From positions 1-11,176 of the forward strand of contig CAZTLI010000152.1 of the NCBI GenBank assembly GCA_964614375.1: a DNA stretch of 11,176 nucleotides. Direction: 5' to 3'. Shown here piece by piece: positions 1 to 6,270 of this stretch; position 1 is the stretch's first letter, and each line of letters starts with the position of its first letter. A program made the translations under genes and the position numbers. Origin of the DNA: CAZTLI01 sp964614375. GTDB lineage: Bacteria > Chloroflexota > Anaerolineae > Aggregatilineales > Phototrophicaceae. A model generated the notes under the pieces. The model made no database searches and was not told the DNA's origin. It worked only from the letters and a program-made list of their open reading frames with translations.

Positions 1-113
1 TGACCGATGCCTGTACGCAGCAGGGAATCGTCGTCAAAGATGCCCACTCCGCAGCCGGCGACGTGCTGATGACGCTCGCCCTCATCAAGAAAATGGCAGG
101 CATGGAGACATAG
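1..113 (+). CDS. C-terminal end of a probable DEDDh 3'-5' exonuclease (5' end outside the window)
   Basis: Frame 3 is open from the window edge to a TAG at 111-113 and encodes the last 36 residues of a protein. The tail contains a Cys, then Gly-Ile, then Ala-His-Ser-Ala-Ala-Gly-Asp followed by Val-Leu-Met-Thr-Leu-Ala-Leu-Ile. The His-x4-Asp spacing followed by a hydrophobic helix is what the ExoIII motif of RNase T / DNA polymerase III epsilon-type exonucleases looks like, where His and Asp complete the two-metal DEDDh active site. Only this last motif is visible, so the assignment rests on about 20 residues. If correct, the enzyme removes nucleotides from 3' ends in repair or RNA turnover. 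The next gene is on the opposite strand and converges on it with a 53-base gap. A short GCCAG-CCG-CTGGC hairpin lies just after the stop (115-127), but it lacks a T-run and is not a convincing terminator. Confidence 0.5.
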   Translation, partial: TDACTQQGIVVKDAHSAAGDVLMTLALIKKMAGMET

Positions 114-166
114 CTGCCAGCCGCTGGCTAAAAGCCCATTTAGAAACAGCCACTTTTTGCTGATTG

Positions 167-571
167 CTATTCATCTGACTTCTGCAACGCCTTGAGCGCG
201 TCCAGTTCAAAGCGCAGATATTCGTTTTGCAGCCCCTCTTCAAGCAGGCGTTTTTTGCGCCGGGCGGCTTCGATGATGGCGTTGACTTCCGCCAGTTTCT
301 CGCGCGCCAGCAGTTTCCAGCGTTCAGATAGGGGTGTGTCGTGGTCAAAACCATAGAGCAGCGTGCGGATTTCATCCAGCGAAAAATCGGCGGCCTTCGC
401 CAGTTCAATCACCGCCAGTAATTGCAGAATCTCCGGTTTATAACGGCGGCGACCATTCACACGGTCAGGCGGCGGCAAAATACCGATGCTCTCATAGTAA
501 CGCAGGGTCGAGGTCTGGACGTTTGCCCAGTTCGCCACCTCGCCAATCGTCATCCACTGCTGCTTCCGCAC
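167..571 (-). CDS. MerR-family transcriptional regulator
   Basis: This 134-residue protein has the typical MerR layout. A winged helix-turn-helix spans residues about 7-75, beginning Met-Thr-Ile-Gly-Glu-Val-Ala and containing the family signature Leu-Arg-Tyr-Tyr-Glu-Ser-Ile-Gly and Gly-Arg-Arg-Arg-Tyr. A charged, Leu/Ala-rich helix (about 85-125) follows and should form the dimer coiled coil. MerR proteins bind dyads in promoters with long spacers and twist the DNA to activate transcription. There is no cysteine anywhere, so it is unlikely to be a metal, superoxide or thiol sensor of the MerR/SoxR type, and there is no separate effector domain; the signal is unknown. The start is a GTG at 571, chosen because GGAGG (578-582) lies six bases upstream; the internal ATG at residue 7 would be too far from it. 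The gene is divergent from the lipoprotein at 788, a possible but unproven target. Confidence 0.9.
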   Translation of the reverse strand: MRKQQWMTIGEVANWANVQTSTLRYYESIGILPPPDRVNGRRRYKPEILQLLAVIELAKAADFSLDEIRTLLYGFDHDTPLSERWKLLAREKLAEVNAIIEAARRKKRLLEEGLQNEYLRFELDALKALQKSDE

Positions 572-599
572 AATCTGCCTCCGTCACCACCTGACCTTA

Positions 600-628
600 A
601 GTGTACTGATAGACGGAGTTGAACTCAA
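600..628 (-). promoter_or_regulatory. Predicted sigma70-type promoter of the merR-like gene with overlapping dyad
   Basis: On the minus strand TTGAGT (623-628) and TACACT (600-605) are separated by exactly 17 bases, placing the transcript start about 20 bases before the GTG start. The imperfect dyad GTTGA-AC-TCAAC (618-629) covers the -35 box and is a candidate operator for autoregulation. The 17-bp spacing is normal, unlike the 19-20 bp spacing of classical MerR-activated promoters, so this would fit repression or simple expression. It was read by eye only. Confidence 0.45.
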
Positions 629-745
629 CGCTGGCTGCTCAAGCAACCGCAAACACTCAAGGAAGGACGCCGTTGCAGCTATGGAAACACTGCACCAATC
701 AATACACGTTCCCTGCAACACTCTCCACAATTGCGCGATAGAGAC

Positions 746-751
746 TATAAT
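746..751 (+). promoter_or_regulatory. Predicted -10 box (TATAAT) upstream of the lipoprotein gene
   Basis: A perfect TATAAT lies 36 bases before the chosen lipoprotein start at 788. No good -35 hexamer is present 16-18 bases upstream (about 722-729 reads TCTCCACA), so activation may need a regulator or the element may be fortuitous. It lies inside the longer open frame that begins at 731, which argues that translation starts downstream at 788. Confidence 0.4.
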
Positions 752-787
752 AGCCCTGTGTATAACGTAGATTTACAGCGGCGGACA

Positions 788-1792
788 ATGACTCGACGGG
801 TATTCATCGTAATCGTGATGGCACTGGCGTTAAGCGCGTGTGGCGCGACGGTACAGCAGGTGTTCCCCACCGAACAACCAACAATTACACCGACCTCCAC
901 CGCAACGCGCACGCCGACACCTGCCCGCAATGTCTCGCCGACGCCATCGAATACACCTGCGCCCATCACGCCGACGGGTGGGCCATCGCCGACGCCCCTG
1001 TTTGGCCCGACGCGCACACCCCTGCCCGACGCGCCGACACCGACACCGACGCCCAATCCCAATGCGCCGCGCATCGAATTTTTTACATCGAATCCGCCTG
1101 AGTTTATCTCTCCCGGCGACACGCTGACGCTGTTCTGGTCAACACGCGGGGGCGACAGCGCCGTCATCTATCGACTCGATGCTGAGGGCAATCCATCACA
1201 GGTGATTAATGTGGCGCTCGATGGCAGCCAGGACATCACGACCCGCGCCAGTGATCGGGGACGGTTGGATTTTGCGCTGGTGGTCAGTAATGGACGCTTC
1301 CAGACAGAGCAGCATCACAGCATCATCCTGCAATGCCCGATTGGGTGGTTCTTCGCGCCGCCGCCCACAGCCTGTCCCGAAGAAGAAGCCGGACAGGGCA
1401 ACATCATCGAGCAGTTCTTCGAGCGTGGGCGCATGATTTACATCGAAGACCGCAACATCGTCTATGCGCTGTTTAATGACGGGCGCGAACCAGCATGGTT
1501 GGGCTTCACCAATCGCTATGACCCGGCGGTTCACCCCGAACGCGACGAAAATTTCCCCGAACAACCGGGACTGTTCCAACCGCTGCGGCAGCTTGGGCAC
1601 ATCTGGCGCGGCTTGGATACGGTGCGGAATCGTCTGGGCCTGGGTATCCAGCAAGAAATTCCATACATCGGCTTCTATCAATATGAAATCGACCAGAACG
1701 GCGACGAAGTGCTCTATATTGGCAGCGCCGACGGCACCATTCTGCAACTGCTGCCGGGTGGGGATGTCTGGCAGATTATCGCCCCGCGTTAG
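788..1792 (+). CDS. Exported lipoprotein with Thr/Pro-rich linker and Cys-flanked C-terminal domain
   Basis: The ATG at 788 gives a 334-residue protein beginning with Arg-Arg, a hydrophobic stretch (5-15) and a lipobox Leu-Ser-Ala-Cys with Cys at 18, a classic type II signal peptide; the protein should be anchored by lipid outside the membrane. Residues about 27-92 are a low-complexity Thr/Pro linker. Residues 93-182 look like a beta-sandwich, with a Pro-Gly-Asp-Thr-Leu-Thr-Leu-x-Trp motif as in Ig-like surface domains. Then comes Cys183-Pro-x-x-Trp-Phe-Phe and Cys196-Pro, followed by a C-terminal domain (200-334) with aromatic and Gly-rich strands. I recognise this architecture as recurrent in Chloroflexota lipoproteins but know no function for it. 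The frame is open back to 731, but the lipobox and the upstream TATAAT favour 788. The ribosome-binding site is weak (GCGG). It stands alone, 66 bases before the protease gene. Confidence 0.85.
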   Translation: MTRRVFIVIVMALALSACGATVQQVFPTEQPTITPTSTATRTPTPARNVSPTPSNTPAPITPTGGPSPTPLFGPTRTPLPDAPTPTPTPNPNAPRIEFFTSNPPEFISPGDTLTLFWSTRGGDSAVIYRLDAEGNPSQVINVALDGSQDITTRASDRGRLDFALVVSNGRFQTEQHHSIILQCPIGWFFAPPPTACPEEEAGQGNIIEQFFERGRMIYIEDRNIVYALFNDGREPAWLGFTNRYDPAVHPERDENFPEQPGLFQPLRQLGHIWRGLDTVRNRLGLGIQQEIPYIGFYQYEIDQNGDEVLYIGSADGTILQLLPGGDVWQIIAPR

Positions 1793-1820
1793 TCGTCATA
1801 CCATTGTAAGCGGGGTGGCG

Positions 1821-1849
1821 TATAATCAAAGACGAAGTGAAGAACGGAG
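1821..1849 (+). promoter_or_regulatory. Predicted -10 box and ribosome-binding site of the site-2 protease gene
   Basis: TATAAT at 1821-1826 lies in the 66-base gap after the lipoprotein stop, and GGAG at 1846-1849 lies nine bases before the ATG at 1859. No convincing -35 hexamer is visible. The elements suggest that the protease gene has its own promoter rather than depending only on read-through. Confidence 0.4.
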
Positions 1850-1858
1850 ACTCCTTGA

Positions 1859-3235
1859 ATGCTCAATGAACCTGCGTCTACAATAGATGAAAGCCCGCTG
1901 ATTTATACATCGAAAGCCCGCGATGATGACCCACAGAGCGAAAACAATCAACTTGCTGAAATCGAGGAATTGGTCAGCAGGGTGATGCTCGTCAACAAGA
2001 CGCTGTATTATGACCTCAAAGATTTTCAGGCCGAAGATGCCATTCAGCTTCAAATGCACGAACGGACGTTTTATGTCATCAGCTTCATGGGGCAGCTAAG
2101 CGACGATACCGAAGCGGCCTATAGACAGTTGGATGCGCTGCTTGCGCCGCATGACCTGTTCGCCCTGTTCCGCGATGCGCCGGTGACCAAACCGGGCGAA
2201 TTTGGCGAATCCAAACCCACGCATCTGGTGCATATCCTGCGCGGGCGCATTCAACCCAAACAGGGGAACAGTTGGTTGAATGGCGTGTTGTTTGTGCTGA
2301 CGTTTTTGAGCGTGCTGTTCGTCGGCACAGAGATGGCGCTCAGCGAAATCGCCGTATCGAATCTGGCAGAAGCTCAAAACCTCGCCGCCAATCCCCTGCT
2401 GCAATTGTGGCGCGGTTTGCCTTATGCCTTGAGTATTCTGCTGATATTGGGCGCGCACGAAATGGGGCACTATTTTGTCGCCCGTCGGCATAAGATGGTG
2501 ATTTCACTGCCCTATTTCATCCCGATGCCCTTTAATTTGTTTGGCACATTTGGTGCATTTATCTCGCTGCGGCAGCCGATGAAAAATCGCAAAGCCCTGC
2601 TCGATATTGGCGCGGCGGGGCCACTCGCGGGGATTGTGTTCGCCGTGCCGATTCTCCTCATTGGCCTGGCGACTTCGCAGGTGGGCAATGTGACACCCGG
2701 CGGACTGGTCGAAGGCAATTCGATACTGTATGCCATGTCGAAGATTTTTGTCTTTGGACACTTTTTGCCGGACGGCACCCAGGACGTATTTGTCAATCAA
2801 CTGGCGTGGGCGGGTTGGACAGGCTTGCTCGTGACCGCGATCAACCTCATCCCCATCGGTCAGCTGGACGGCGGGCATGTGGTCTATGCGCTGTTTGGTG
2901 AACAGGCGCGCAAATTGTTCCGCCCGATTATTGCTGTGATTCTGTTTTTGCTGCTGTTCGTCTCGAACCTGTGGATATTGCTGCTGCTGTTGTACCTGTT
3001 AATTGGGCGCTTTTATGCCGTCCCGCTGGACAACATCACGCCGCTGGATGTCCCGCGCCGTCGTCTGGCATGGTTGACGCTGGTCGTGTTCGTGCTGGTA
3101 TTTGTCCCCGCGCCACTCACTGTCACGGGCGAACAAAGCGGCCTCCTCGCTGGCATGAACACCGCCGCCATCGGCGCGCTGGCTGTCGTGGCCTATCTGT
3201 CGCTGCGCCGGGTCATCGGATTCAGACGAAGCTGA
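1859..3235 (+). CDS. Site-2 protease family (M50) intramembrane zinc metalloprotease
   Basis: The protein has 458 residues. Residues 1-135 are soluble and charged, and the rest is a multi-pass membrane core with hydrophobic segments near 141-158, 186-206, 250-272, 315-333, 355-385, 404-421 and 432-447. The zinc site is clear: His200-Glu-Met-Gly-His204 in one helix, and the third-ligand motif Asn-Leu-Ile-Pro-Ile-Gly-Gln-Leu-Asp337-Gly-Gly-His late in the core. Site-2 proteases cut helices inside the membrane, often releasing anti-sigma factors or transcription factors. The soluble N-terminal domain, the membrane core order and the absence of a PDZ domain resemble the EGY1/EGY2 group of plants, cyanobacteria and Chloroflexota rather than RseP. 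No sigma or anti-sigma gene is adjacent, so the substrate is unknown. The start is fixed by GGAG nine bases upstream. The gene converges on queF with 28 bases between the stops and no visible terminator. Confidence 0.92.
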   Translation: MLNEPASTIDESPLIYTSKARDDDPQSENNQLAEIEELVSRVMLVNKTLYYDLKDFQAEDAIQLQMHERTFYVISFMGQLSDDTEAAYRQLDALLAPHDLFALFRDAPVTKPGEFGESKPTHLVHILRGRIQPKQGNSWLNGVLFVLTFLSVLFVGTEMALSEIAVSNLAEAQNLAANPLLQLWRGLPYALSILLILGAHEMGHYFVARRHKMVISLPYFIPMPFNLFGTFGAFISLRQPMKNRKALLDIGAAGPLAGIVFAVPILLIGLATSQVGNVTPGGLVEGNSILYAMSKIFVFGHFLPDGTQDVFVNQLAWAGWTGLLVTAINLIPIGQLDGGHVVYALFGEQARKLFRPIIAVILFLLLFVSNLWILLLLLYLLIGRFYAVPLDNITPLDVPRRRLAWLTLVVFVLVFVPAPLTVTGEQSGLLAGMNTAAIGALAVVAYLSLRRVIGFRRS

Positions 3236-3263
3236 TGCCACCGGGCACGATTCACAGTCTGGG

Positions 3264-3632
3264 TTACTTCGCGATTTCGTGCCGCGCGGTGATTTGAATA
3301 CCACCGCGCCGCCGTTGTTTCAGGGTGACAGTGCATTTGTGGGGCTGGCAGGCCGCGAACAAATCCTGACAGATTTTCACGGTCAAATCTTCACAGAAAA
3401 CCGCCTGATTGCGATAGGTTTCAAGATAGAGCTTCAGCGTCTTTGTCTCGATGCCAACGCCGTCTGCTTCGATTTGTATGGTGGCTTCGTAAAAGTCGGG
3501 CTGGCCTGTGACCGGACAGGATGATGTCAGTTGGTCGCTGTGATATTCAATGAATTTGCAGGCTGTCGCAATCGGGTCCAGTTTTTCATATTGGGTGACC
3601 GGTTTACCCAGAGCCGTGTATTTGTTATCCAT
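3264..3632 (-). CDS. queF: Short preQ0 reductase (NADPH-dependent 7-cyano-7-deazaguanine reductase), QueF type
   Basis: The product should reduce the nitrile of preQ0 to the aminomethyl of preQ1 with NADPH in the cytoplasm, a step of queuosine tRNA modification. Visible motifs are Ser-Ser-Cys39-Pro-Val-Thr-Gly-Gln-Pro-Asp46-Phe, with the thioimide-forming Cys and the acid Asp, and Glu62-Thr-Lys-Thr-Leu-Lys-Leu-Tyr-Leu, the QueF signature. A C-terminal Arg-Arg-Gly-Gly motif is at 108-111. At the position of the usual His-Glu pair it has Cys80-Glu81. At 122 residues it is a compact, type I (T-fold, unimodular) form. The start at 3632 is supported by GAGGA (3638-3642) five bases upstream and by an extended -10 promoter beyond it; the longer frame to 3692 would include that promoter. 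No other queuosine gene is in the window. The family call is firm; the exact activity is slightly less certain because of the His-to-Cys change. Confidence 0.85.
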   Translation of the reverse strand: MDNKYTALGKPVTQYEKLDPIATACKFIEYHSDQLTSSCPVTGQPDFYEATIQIEADGVGIETKTLKLYLETYRNQAVFCEDLTVKICQDLFAACQPHKCTVTLKQRRRGGIQITARHEIAK

Positions 3633-3657
3633 AATCGTCCTCGCTGCTAGTGGGGTC

Positions 3658-3666
3658 ATTATATCA
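3658..3666 (-). promoter_or_regulatory. Extended -10 promoter of queF
   Basis: On the minus strand the sequence reads TG-A-TATAAT, a perfect extended -10 element, 26 bases before the ATG and followed by GAGGA at 3638-3642. No good -35 is seen, as is normal for extended -10 promoters. It rules out the upstream ATG at 3692 as the main start. Confidence 0.55.
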
Positions 3667-3773
3667 GGCTGCCGTGATTTTCTGAGGCACAAAACGAATA
3701 CCGTTTGCTCGTCAGCCTTTAACCTGTGAGCGTATCAGCAAAAGCCATGTCGAGTCCGCTCGCCCTATTTCCC

Positions 3774-3802
3774 CTGACCGAATCGCGGGTTCGTGTTACA
3801 CT
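3774..3802 (+). promoter_or_regulatory. Predicted promoter of the phosphoesterase gene
   Basis: CTGACC (3774-3779), 17 bases of spacer, then TACACT (3797-3802) preceded by TG-T, gives a weak -35 plus an extended -10. The transcript would start about 30 bases before the ATG at 3838. It is divergent from the queF promoter about 110 bases away. It was read by eye, with four of six matches in each hexamer. Confidence 0.4.
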
Positions 3803-3837
3803 TGCAGGCTATCGTGAGTGACTACAGGGAGCGAATG

Positions 3838-4611
3838 ATGCGGTTAGCCCTCCTATCGGATATTCATGGCAATTTGATAGCGTTGGAAGCGGTACTCGCT
3901 GACCTTGAAGCGGTTGGAGGCGCGGATACGGTCTGGGTGCTGGGCGATTTAGCAGCGTTTGGGTCGCGTCCGACTGAGTGTATACAGCGAATTATGGCGC
4001 TGCGCGAGGAACGCGGTAAAGACCACTTCAAGGTCATCGGCGGCAATACAGACCGCTACCTCGTCACAGGGGAACGTTTTCCGATGCGTCCTGCCAAAGA
4101 CGAAGAGAAACTCGATAGAATGCGGGCGTCATGGCGCGCGATGGGCACGATTTTGCAATGGAATGTCGAGCAGCTTGGGTTCGCGGAATATGAATATCTG
4201 GGCAGCATCCTCAAGAAAGAACTGGCGCTCAAAGTGCAGGATTATGGCTGGGTCATTGGCTTTCATGCCATTCCCGGCGATGACGAAGCCTTCCTGAAAG
4301 CCGATACACCGGAAAGCGAAGTGCTGGATATGCTGCTAGACCGCGAGGGCAGCCTCGCTGTTTATGGACATACGCATGTACAGTTGGATCGCACTGTTGG
4401 CGCATGGCGGATTGTCAATCCCGGCAGTGTCGGCAGTTCTGCCACCCATCCCGGTCGGGCACAGTGGGCGCTGCTGACGTTTGAGCATGGCAGCGTGTCG
4501 CTTGATCTCCGCAGTGTGTCGTTTGACGTTGACGCCGCCATTGCAGACCTCGATGTCGTCGGGTATCCTGTACCGGAATGGATTGCCGGGGCGCTGCGTC
4601 CTGCGCCATAA
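3838..4611 (+). CDS. Calcineurin-like metallophosphoesterase
   Basis: This 257-residue cytoplasmic protein carries the full two-metal motif set in order: Asp8-Ile-His10-Gly-Asn, Gly36-Asp37, Gly-Asn70-Thr-Asp72, His143 in Gly-Phe-His, and Gly-His178-Thr-His180. It should hydrolyse a phosphomono- or phosphodiester. Start and length match the stand-alone MJ0936/YfcE-like group often annotated simply as metallophosphoesterase; the substrate cannot be read from sequence. An insert of about 60 residues rich in Arg, Lys and Glu (85-135), between the Asn-Thr-Asp and His143 motifs, may form a cap. The start at 3838 is preferred over the adjacent ATG at 3835 because GGGAG (3827-3831) is then six bases away; the longer frame from 3793 begins inside the likely promoter. 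The gene stands alone and is followed by a weak terminator. Confidence 0.88.
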   Translation: MRLALLSDIHGNLIALEAVLADLEAVGGADTVWVLGDLAAFGSRPTECIQRIMALREERGKDHFKVIGGNTDRYLVTGERFPMRPAKDEEKLDRMRASWRAMGTILQWNVEQLGFAEYEYLGSILKKELALKVQDYGWVIGFHAIPGDDEAFLKADTPESEVLDMLLDREGSLAVYGHTHVQLDRTVGAWRIVNPGSVGSSATHPGRAQWALLTFEHGSVSLDLRSVSFDVDAAIADLDVVGYPVPEWIAGALRPAP

Positions 4612-4627
4612 GAACAGGGTATCTATG

Positions 4628-4649
4628 AAAGTGCTCTGAGCACTGTTTT
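4628..4649 (+). terminator. Weak intrinsic terminator after the phosphoesterase gene
   Basis: AGTGCT (4630-4635), loop CTG, AGCACT (4639-4644), then GTTTT. It has a six-base perfect stem but a short U-tract, 18 bases after the stop codon. Its position is right and its strength is modest. Confidence 0.45.
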
Positions 4650-4707
4650 AGCCCCGTGCAACGGATAGTGTGCAGTGAGAAAATAAGCGGGTAACGCCGT
4701 TTTTTGC

Positions 4708-4732
4708 GGACACAGCAATGCTGTGTCCCTAC
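4708..4732 (-). repeat. GTAG-flanked palindrome, copy a (REP-like)
   Basis: GGACACAGCA (4708-4717), a single A, then its exact complement TGCTGTGTCC (4719-4728), followed by CTAC, so the element reads GTAG-first on the minus strand. It is in the gap before the 211-aa gene. Its right edge faces copy b across 26 bases. GTAG next to an imperfect palindrome is the hallmark of REP elements mobilised by RAYT (TnpA-REP) proteins; that relation is inferred. Confidence 0.6.
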
Positions 4733-4758
4733 GAATAATGACAGTTGTTAATCGGTTT

Positions 4759-4782
4759 GTAGGGACACGGCACGCCGTGTCC
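4759..4782 (+). repeat. GTAG-flanked palindrome, copy b (REP-like)
   Basis: GTAG (4759-4762), then GGACACGGC (4763-4771), a two-base AC loop, and the exact complement GCCGTGTCC (4774-4782). It is inverted relative to copy a and shares the outer GGACAC / GTGTCC but differs in the inner stem, where both sides differ so that pairing is kept. Confidence 0.6.
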
Positions 4783-4862
4783 GATGACCTGATTAAATAT
4801 TTAACCTGCATAAACCCGCTGCCTTTCATCATTGACGATAAATGAAACGGTTGTAAGGATAC

Positions 4863-5498
4863 ATGCCGAAACGCGACAAACTAATGGACGAAATCGGGCG
4901 CGAGGATGGTGTCGCCGCCTTTTTGATGGCGCAGGCGGGCGGAATGCCCAACGAATTGCAGCTCTTCGTCCAGACGGCGACGTTTATTGAAGGTGAAGAA
5001 GCCCTCAAACCCCAAAACACGTATGTCATTCGTGTACTGGGGGCACAGGAATATCGCATCAACAATCTCGGCGGCACAGTCGGCGAATTGACGTTTCTGG
5101 AAGACCATCCGCTGCTGCTGCCGTACAATCAACCGGCGGCGGCGTTGTTTTTTCGGGGGGATGCGCCCGCCGATGTCAACGAACTCATCATCGACCTGAC
5201 GCAAACCCACGCCAGCACGCTGCTGCCGTGGCGGCACTTCCCCGAATATATGAATATTTCGCAGCCGCTGGTGACTCTGTTTCAATCGGGCGGCGGCTTA
5301 GTCGGGCAGATGCCGATGCCGCTGGCACAAAAAATGGCAGCGGTGCTCGAAAAACACGGTCTTGAAACAAAGATCATGAGCGGCGAAGATGAGAACGGGC
5401 AGCATCACAAGCATTCGCAGCAGGCACAGGCACTCTTGATTGGGTCATCGTATTTTGTGTCGTATGCGTTTTCAGTAGAGGAATTGGGCAAGGTTTAA
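4863..5498 (+). CDS. Conserved-looking protein of unknown function, coupled to a glycosyltransferase
   Basis: The 211-residue protein has no signal peptide, membrane segment or motif that I recognise. It is mixed alpha/beta in character. Residues 30-110 contain alternating hydrophobic strands typical of a globular domain, and there is a Gly-rich turn near 142-145 (Gly-Gly-Gly-Leu). A short His-rich stretch His-His-x-His (near 180) precedes a hydrophobic C-terminal segment (190-205), which could bind metal or be a surface loop. AAGGA (4855-4859) precedes the ATG by three bases, a little close but clear. The stop codon TAA overlaps the ATG of the next gene (TAATG), so the two are translationally coupled and probably act together in glycosylation or envelope biogenesis; that is inference from position. 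I do not know the family. Confidence 0.75.
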   Translation: MPKRDKLMDEIGREDGVAAFLMAQAGGMPNELQLFVQTATFIEGEEALKPQNTYVIRVLGAQEYRINNLGGTVGELTFLEDHPLLLPYNQPAAALFFRGDAPADVNELIIDLTQTHASTLLPWRHFPEYMNISQPLVTLFQSGGGLVGQMPMPLAQKMAAVLEKHGLETKIMSGEDENGQHHKHSQQAQALLIGSSYFVSYAFSVEELGKV

Positions 5499-6265
5499 TG
5501 GCACACACCGATAATGGACACAACAGCGGGCGACCTCGCGCGGTGGTCGTCACGCCGACGTATGACGAAAAAGAGAATATCGCCGATCTGGTCGAGGCCA
5601 TTCTCGAAGAGCAGGCCAACATCCCCGGCTTTGAACTACACGTCCTCGTATCAGACAGTCATTCTAAAGATGGCACGCTGGAAATCGTGCAGGAAATCGC
5701 CGCCAATCATCCCAGGGTGCATGTGCTGGATGTCCATCAACGCGGGATTGGTCTGGGACTGTATAACGGCTTCGTCCATGCCATTGAGCAGTTGAAGGCC
5801 GATGTGCTGGTCGAAATGGACTCCGACTTTCAGCACAATCCACAGGACATCCCGCATCTGCTCGCCCCCCTGCGCGAAGGTTATGATGTGGTCGTGGGAT
5901 CGCGCTTTGTCGATGGCAGCGTCAACAAAATGCCCTTCATCCGCCGCGTTCTGAGTGTCGGCGCGAATCAAGTGATTCGAACTGCGCTCGGTTTGCGGGA
6001 AGTGACCGAAATCACCACCTCGTTCCGCGCCTTCAAAAAAGATGCCTTCCTCAAGGTGTGTTATGAATCCGTCCCGTGGGAAGACCAATCCTTCATCGCG
6101 GTGCCGGTGTTTCTGGTGCGGATGCTGGAAAAGGGCGCAGCCGCCACCGAAGTCCCGATGACGATGCACCCGCGTATGCGGGGTTACTCCAAGATGATTT
6201 ACTGGAAATATATCCGCGACATCCTGTGGTTTTCGACCAAAGAACGGCTCGGAATCAACCAGTAG
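5498..6265 (+). CDS. Family 2 glycosyltransferase, dolichyl/polyprenyl-phosphate mannosyltransferase-like
   Basis: This 255-residue GT-A enzyme resembles DPM1-type polyprenol-phosphate sugar synthases, which move mannose or another hexose from GDP- or UDP-sugar to a lipid carrier at the inner membrane face. Motifs are the nucleotide-binding strand Val-Val-Val-Thr-Pro-Thr-Tyr-Asp-Glu-Lys-Glu-Asn (16-27), Asp53-x4-Asp58-Gly-Thr, the metal-binding Met-Asp108-Ser-Asp110 followed by Phe-Gln-His-Asn-Pro, and Val-Val-Gly-Ser-Arg-Phe (132-137). A C-terminal region has Phe-Arg-Ala-Phe-Lys and an Arg-Gly-Tyr-Ser-Lys acceptor-loop motif near 228-232. There is no C-terminal membrane anchor, so it is the soluble DPM1 form. 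The aspartate in Ser-Asp-Ser-His-Ser-Lys-Asp-Gly-Thr sits in a variant of the usual Asp-Asp-Gly-Ser-Pro-Asp-Gly-Thr. The first base of the start codon is the last base of the previous stop codon, indicating an operon. Sugar and acceptor are not determined. Confidence 0.88.
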   Translation: MAHTDNGHNSGRPRAVVVTPTYDEKENIADLVEAILEEQANIPGFELHVLVSDSHSKDGTLEIVQEIAANHPRVHVLDVHQRGIGLGLYNGFVHAIEQLKADVLVEMDSDFQHNPQDIPHLLAPLREGYDVVVGSRFVDGSVNKMPFIRRVLSVGANQVIRTALGLREVTEITTSFRAFKKDAFLKVCYESVPWEDQSFIAVPVFLVRMLEKGAAATEVPMTMHPRMRGYSKMIYWKYIRDILWFSTKERLGINQ

Positions 6266-6270
6266 ACCGT

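Noticed and set aside
115..127. Short GCCAG-CCG-CTGGC hairpin after the exonuclease stop as a terminator
   Set aside because: The stem is only five base pairs and no T-run follows on either strand.
681..770. Small plus-strand open frame of 29 codons before the lipoprotein gene
   Set aside because: The only purine-rich upstream sequence is 13 bases from the ATG, the frame spans the lipoprotein -10 box, and the peptide looks random.
731..787. Upstream start for the lipoprotein
   Set aside because: The added 19 residues precede a textbook signal peptide and contain the TATAAT promoter element; the start at 788 fits a lipoprotein.
1196..1747. Minus-strand open frame opposite the lipoprotein
   Set aside because: It is antisense to a protein with a clear lipobox and domain pattern, and shows no family motif.
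3633..3692. Upstream start for queF
   Set aside because: This extension contains the perfect extended -10 promoter and would not be transcribed from it; GAGGA supports the start at 3632.
4793..4804. Perfect AT palindrome TTAAATATTTAA before the 211-aa gene
   Set aside because: AT-rich palindromes of this kind are common near promoters. No -35 hexamer is correctly placed for it, so I could not assign a role.
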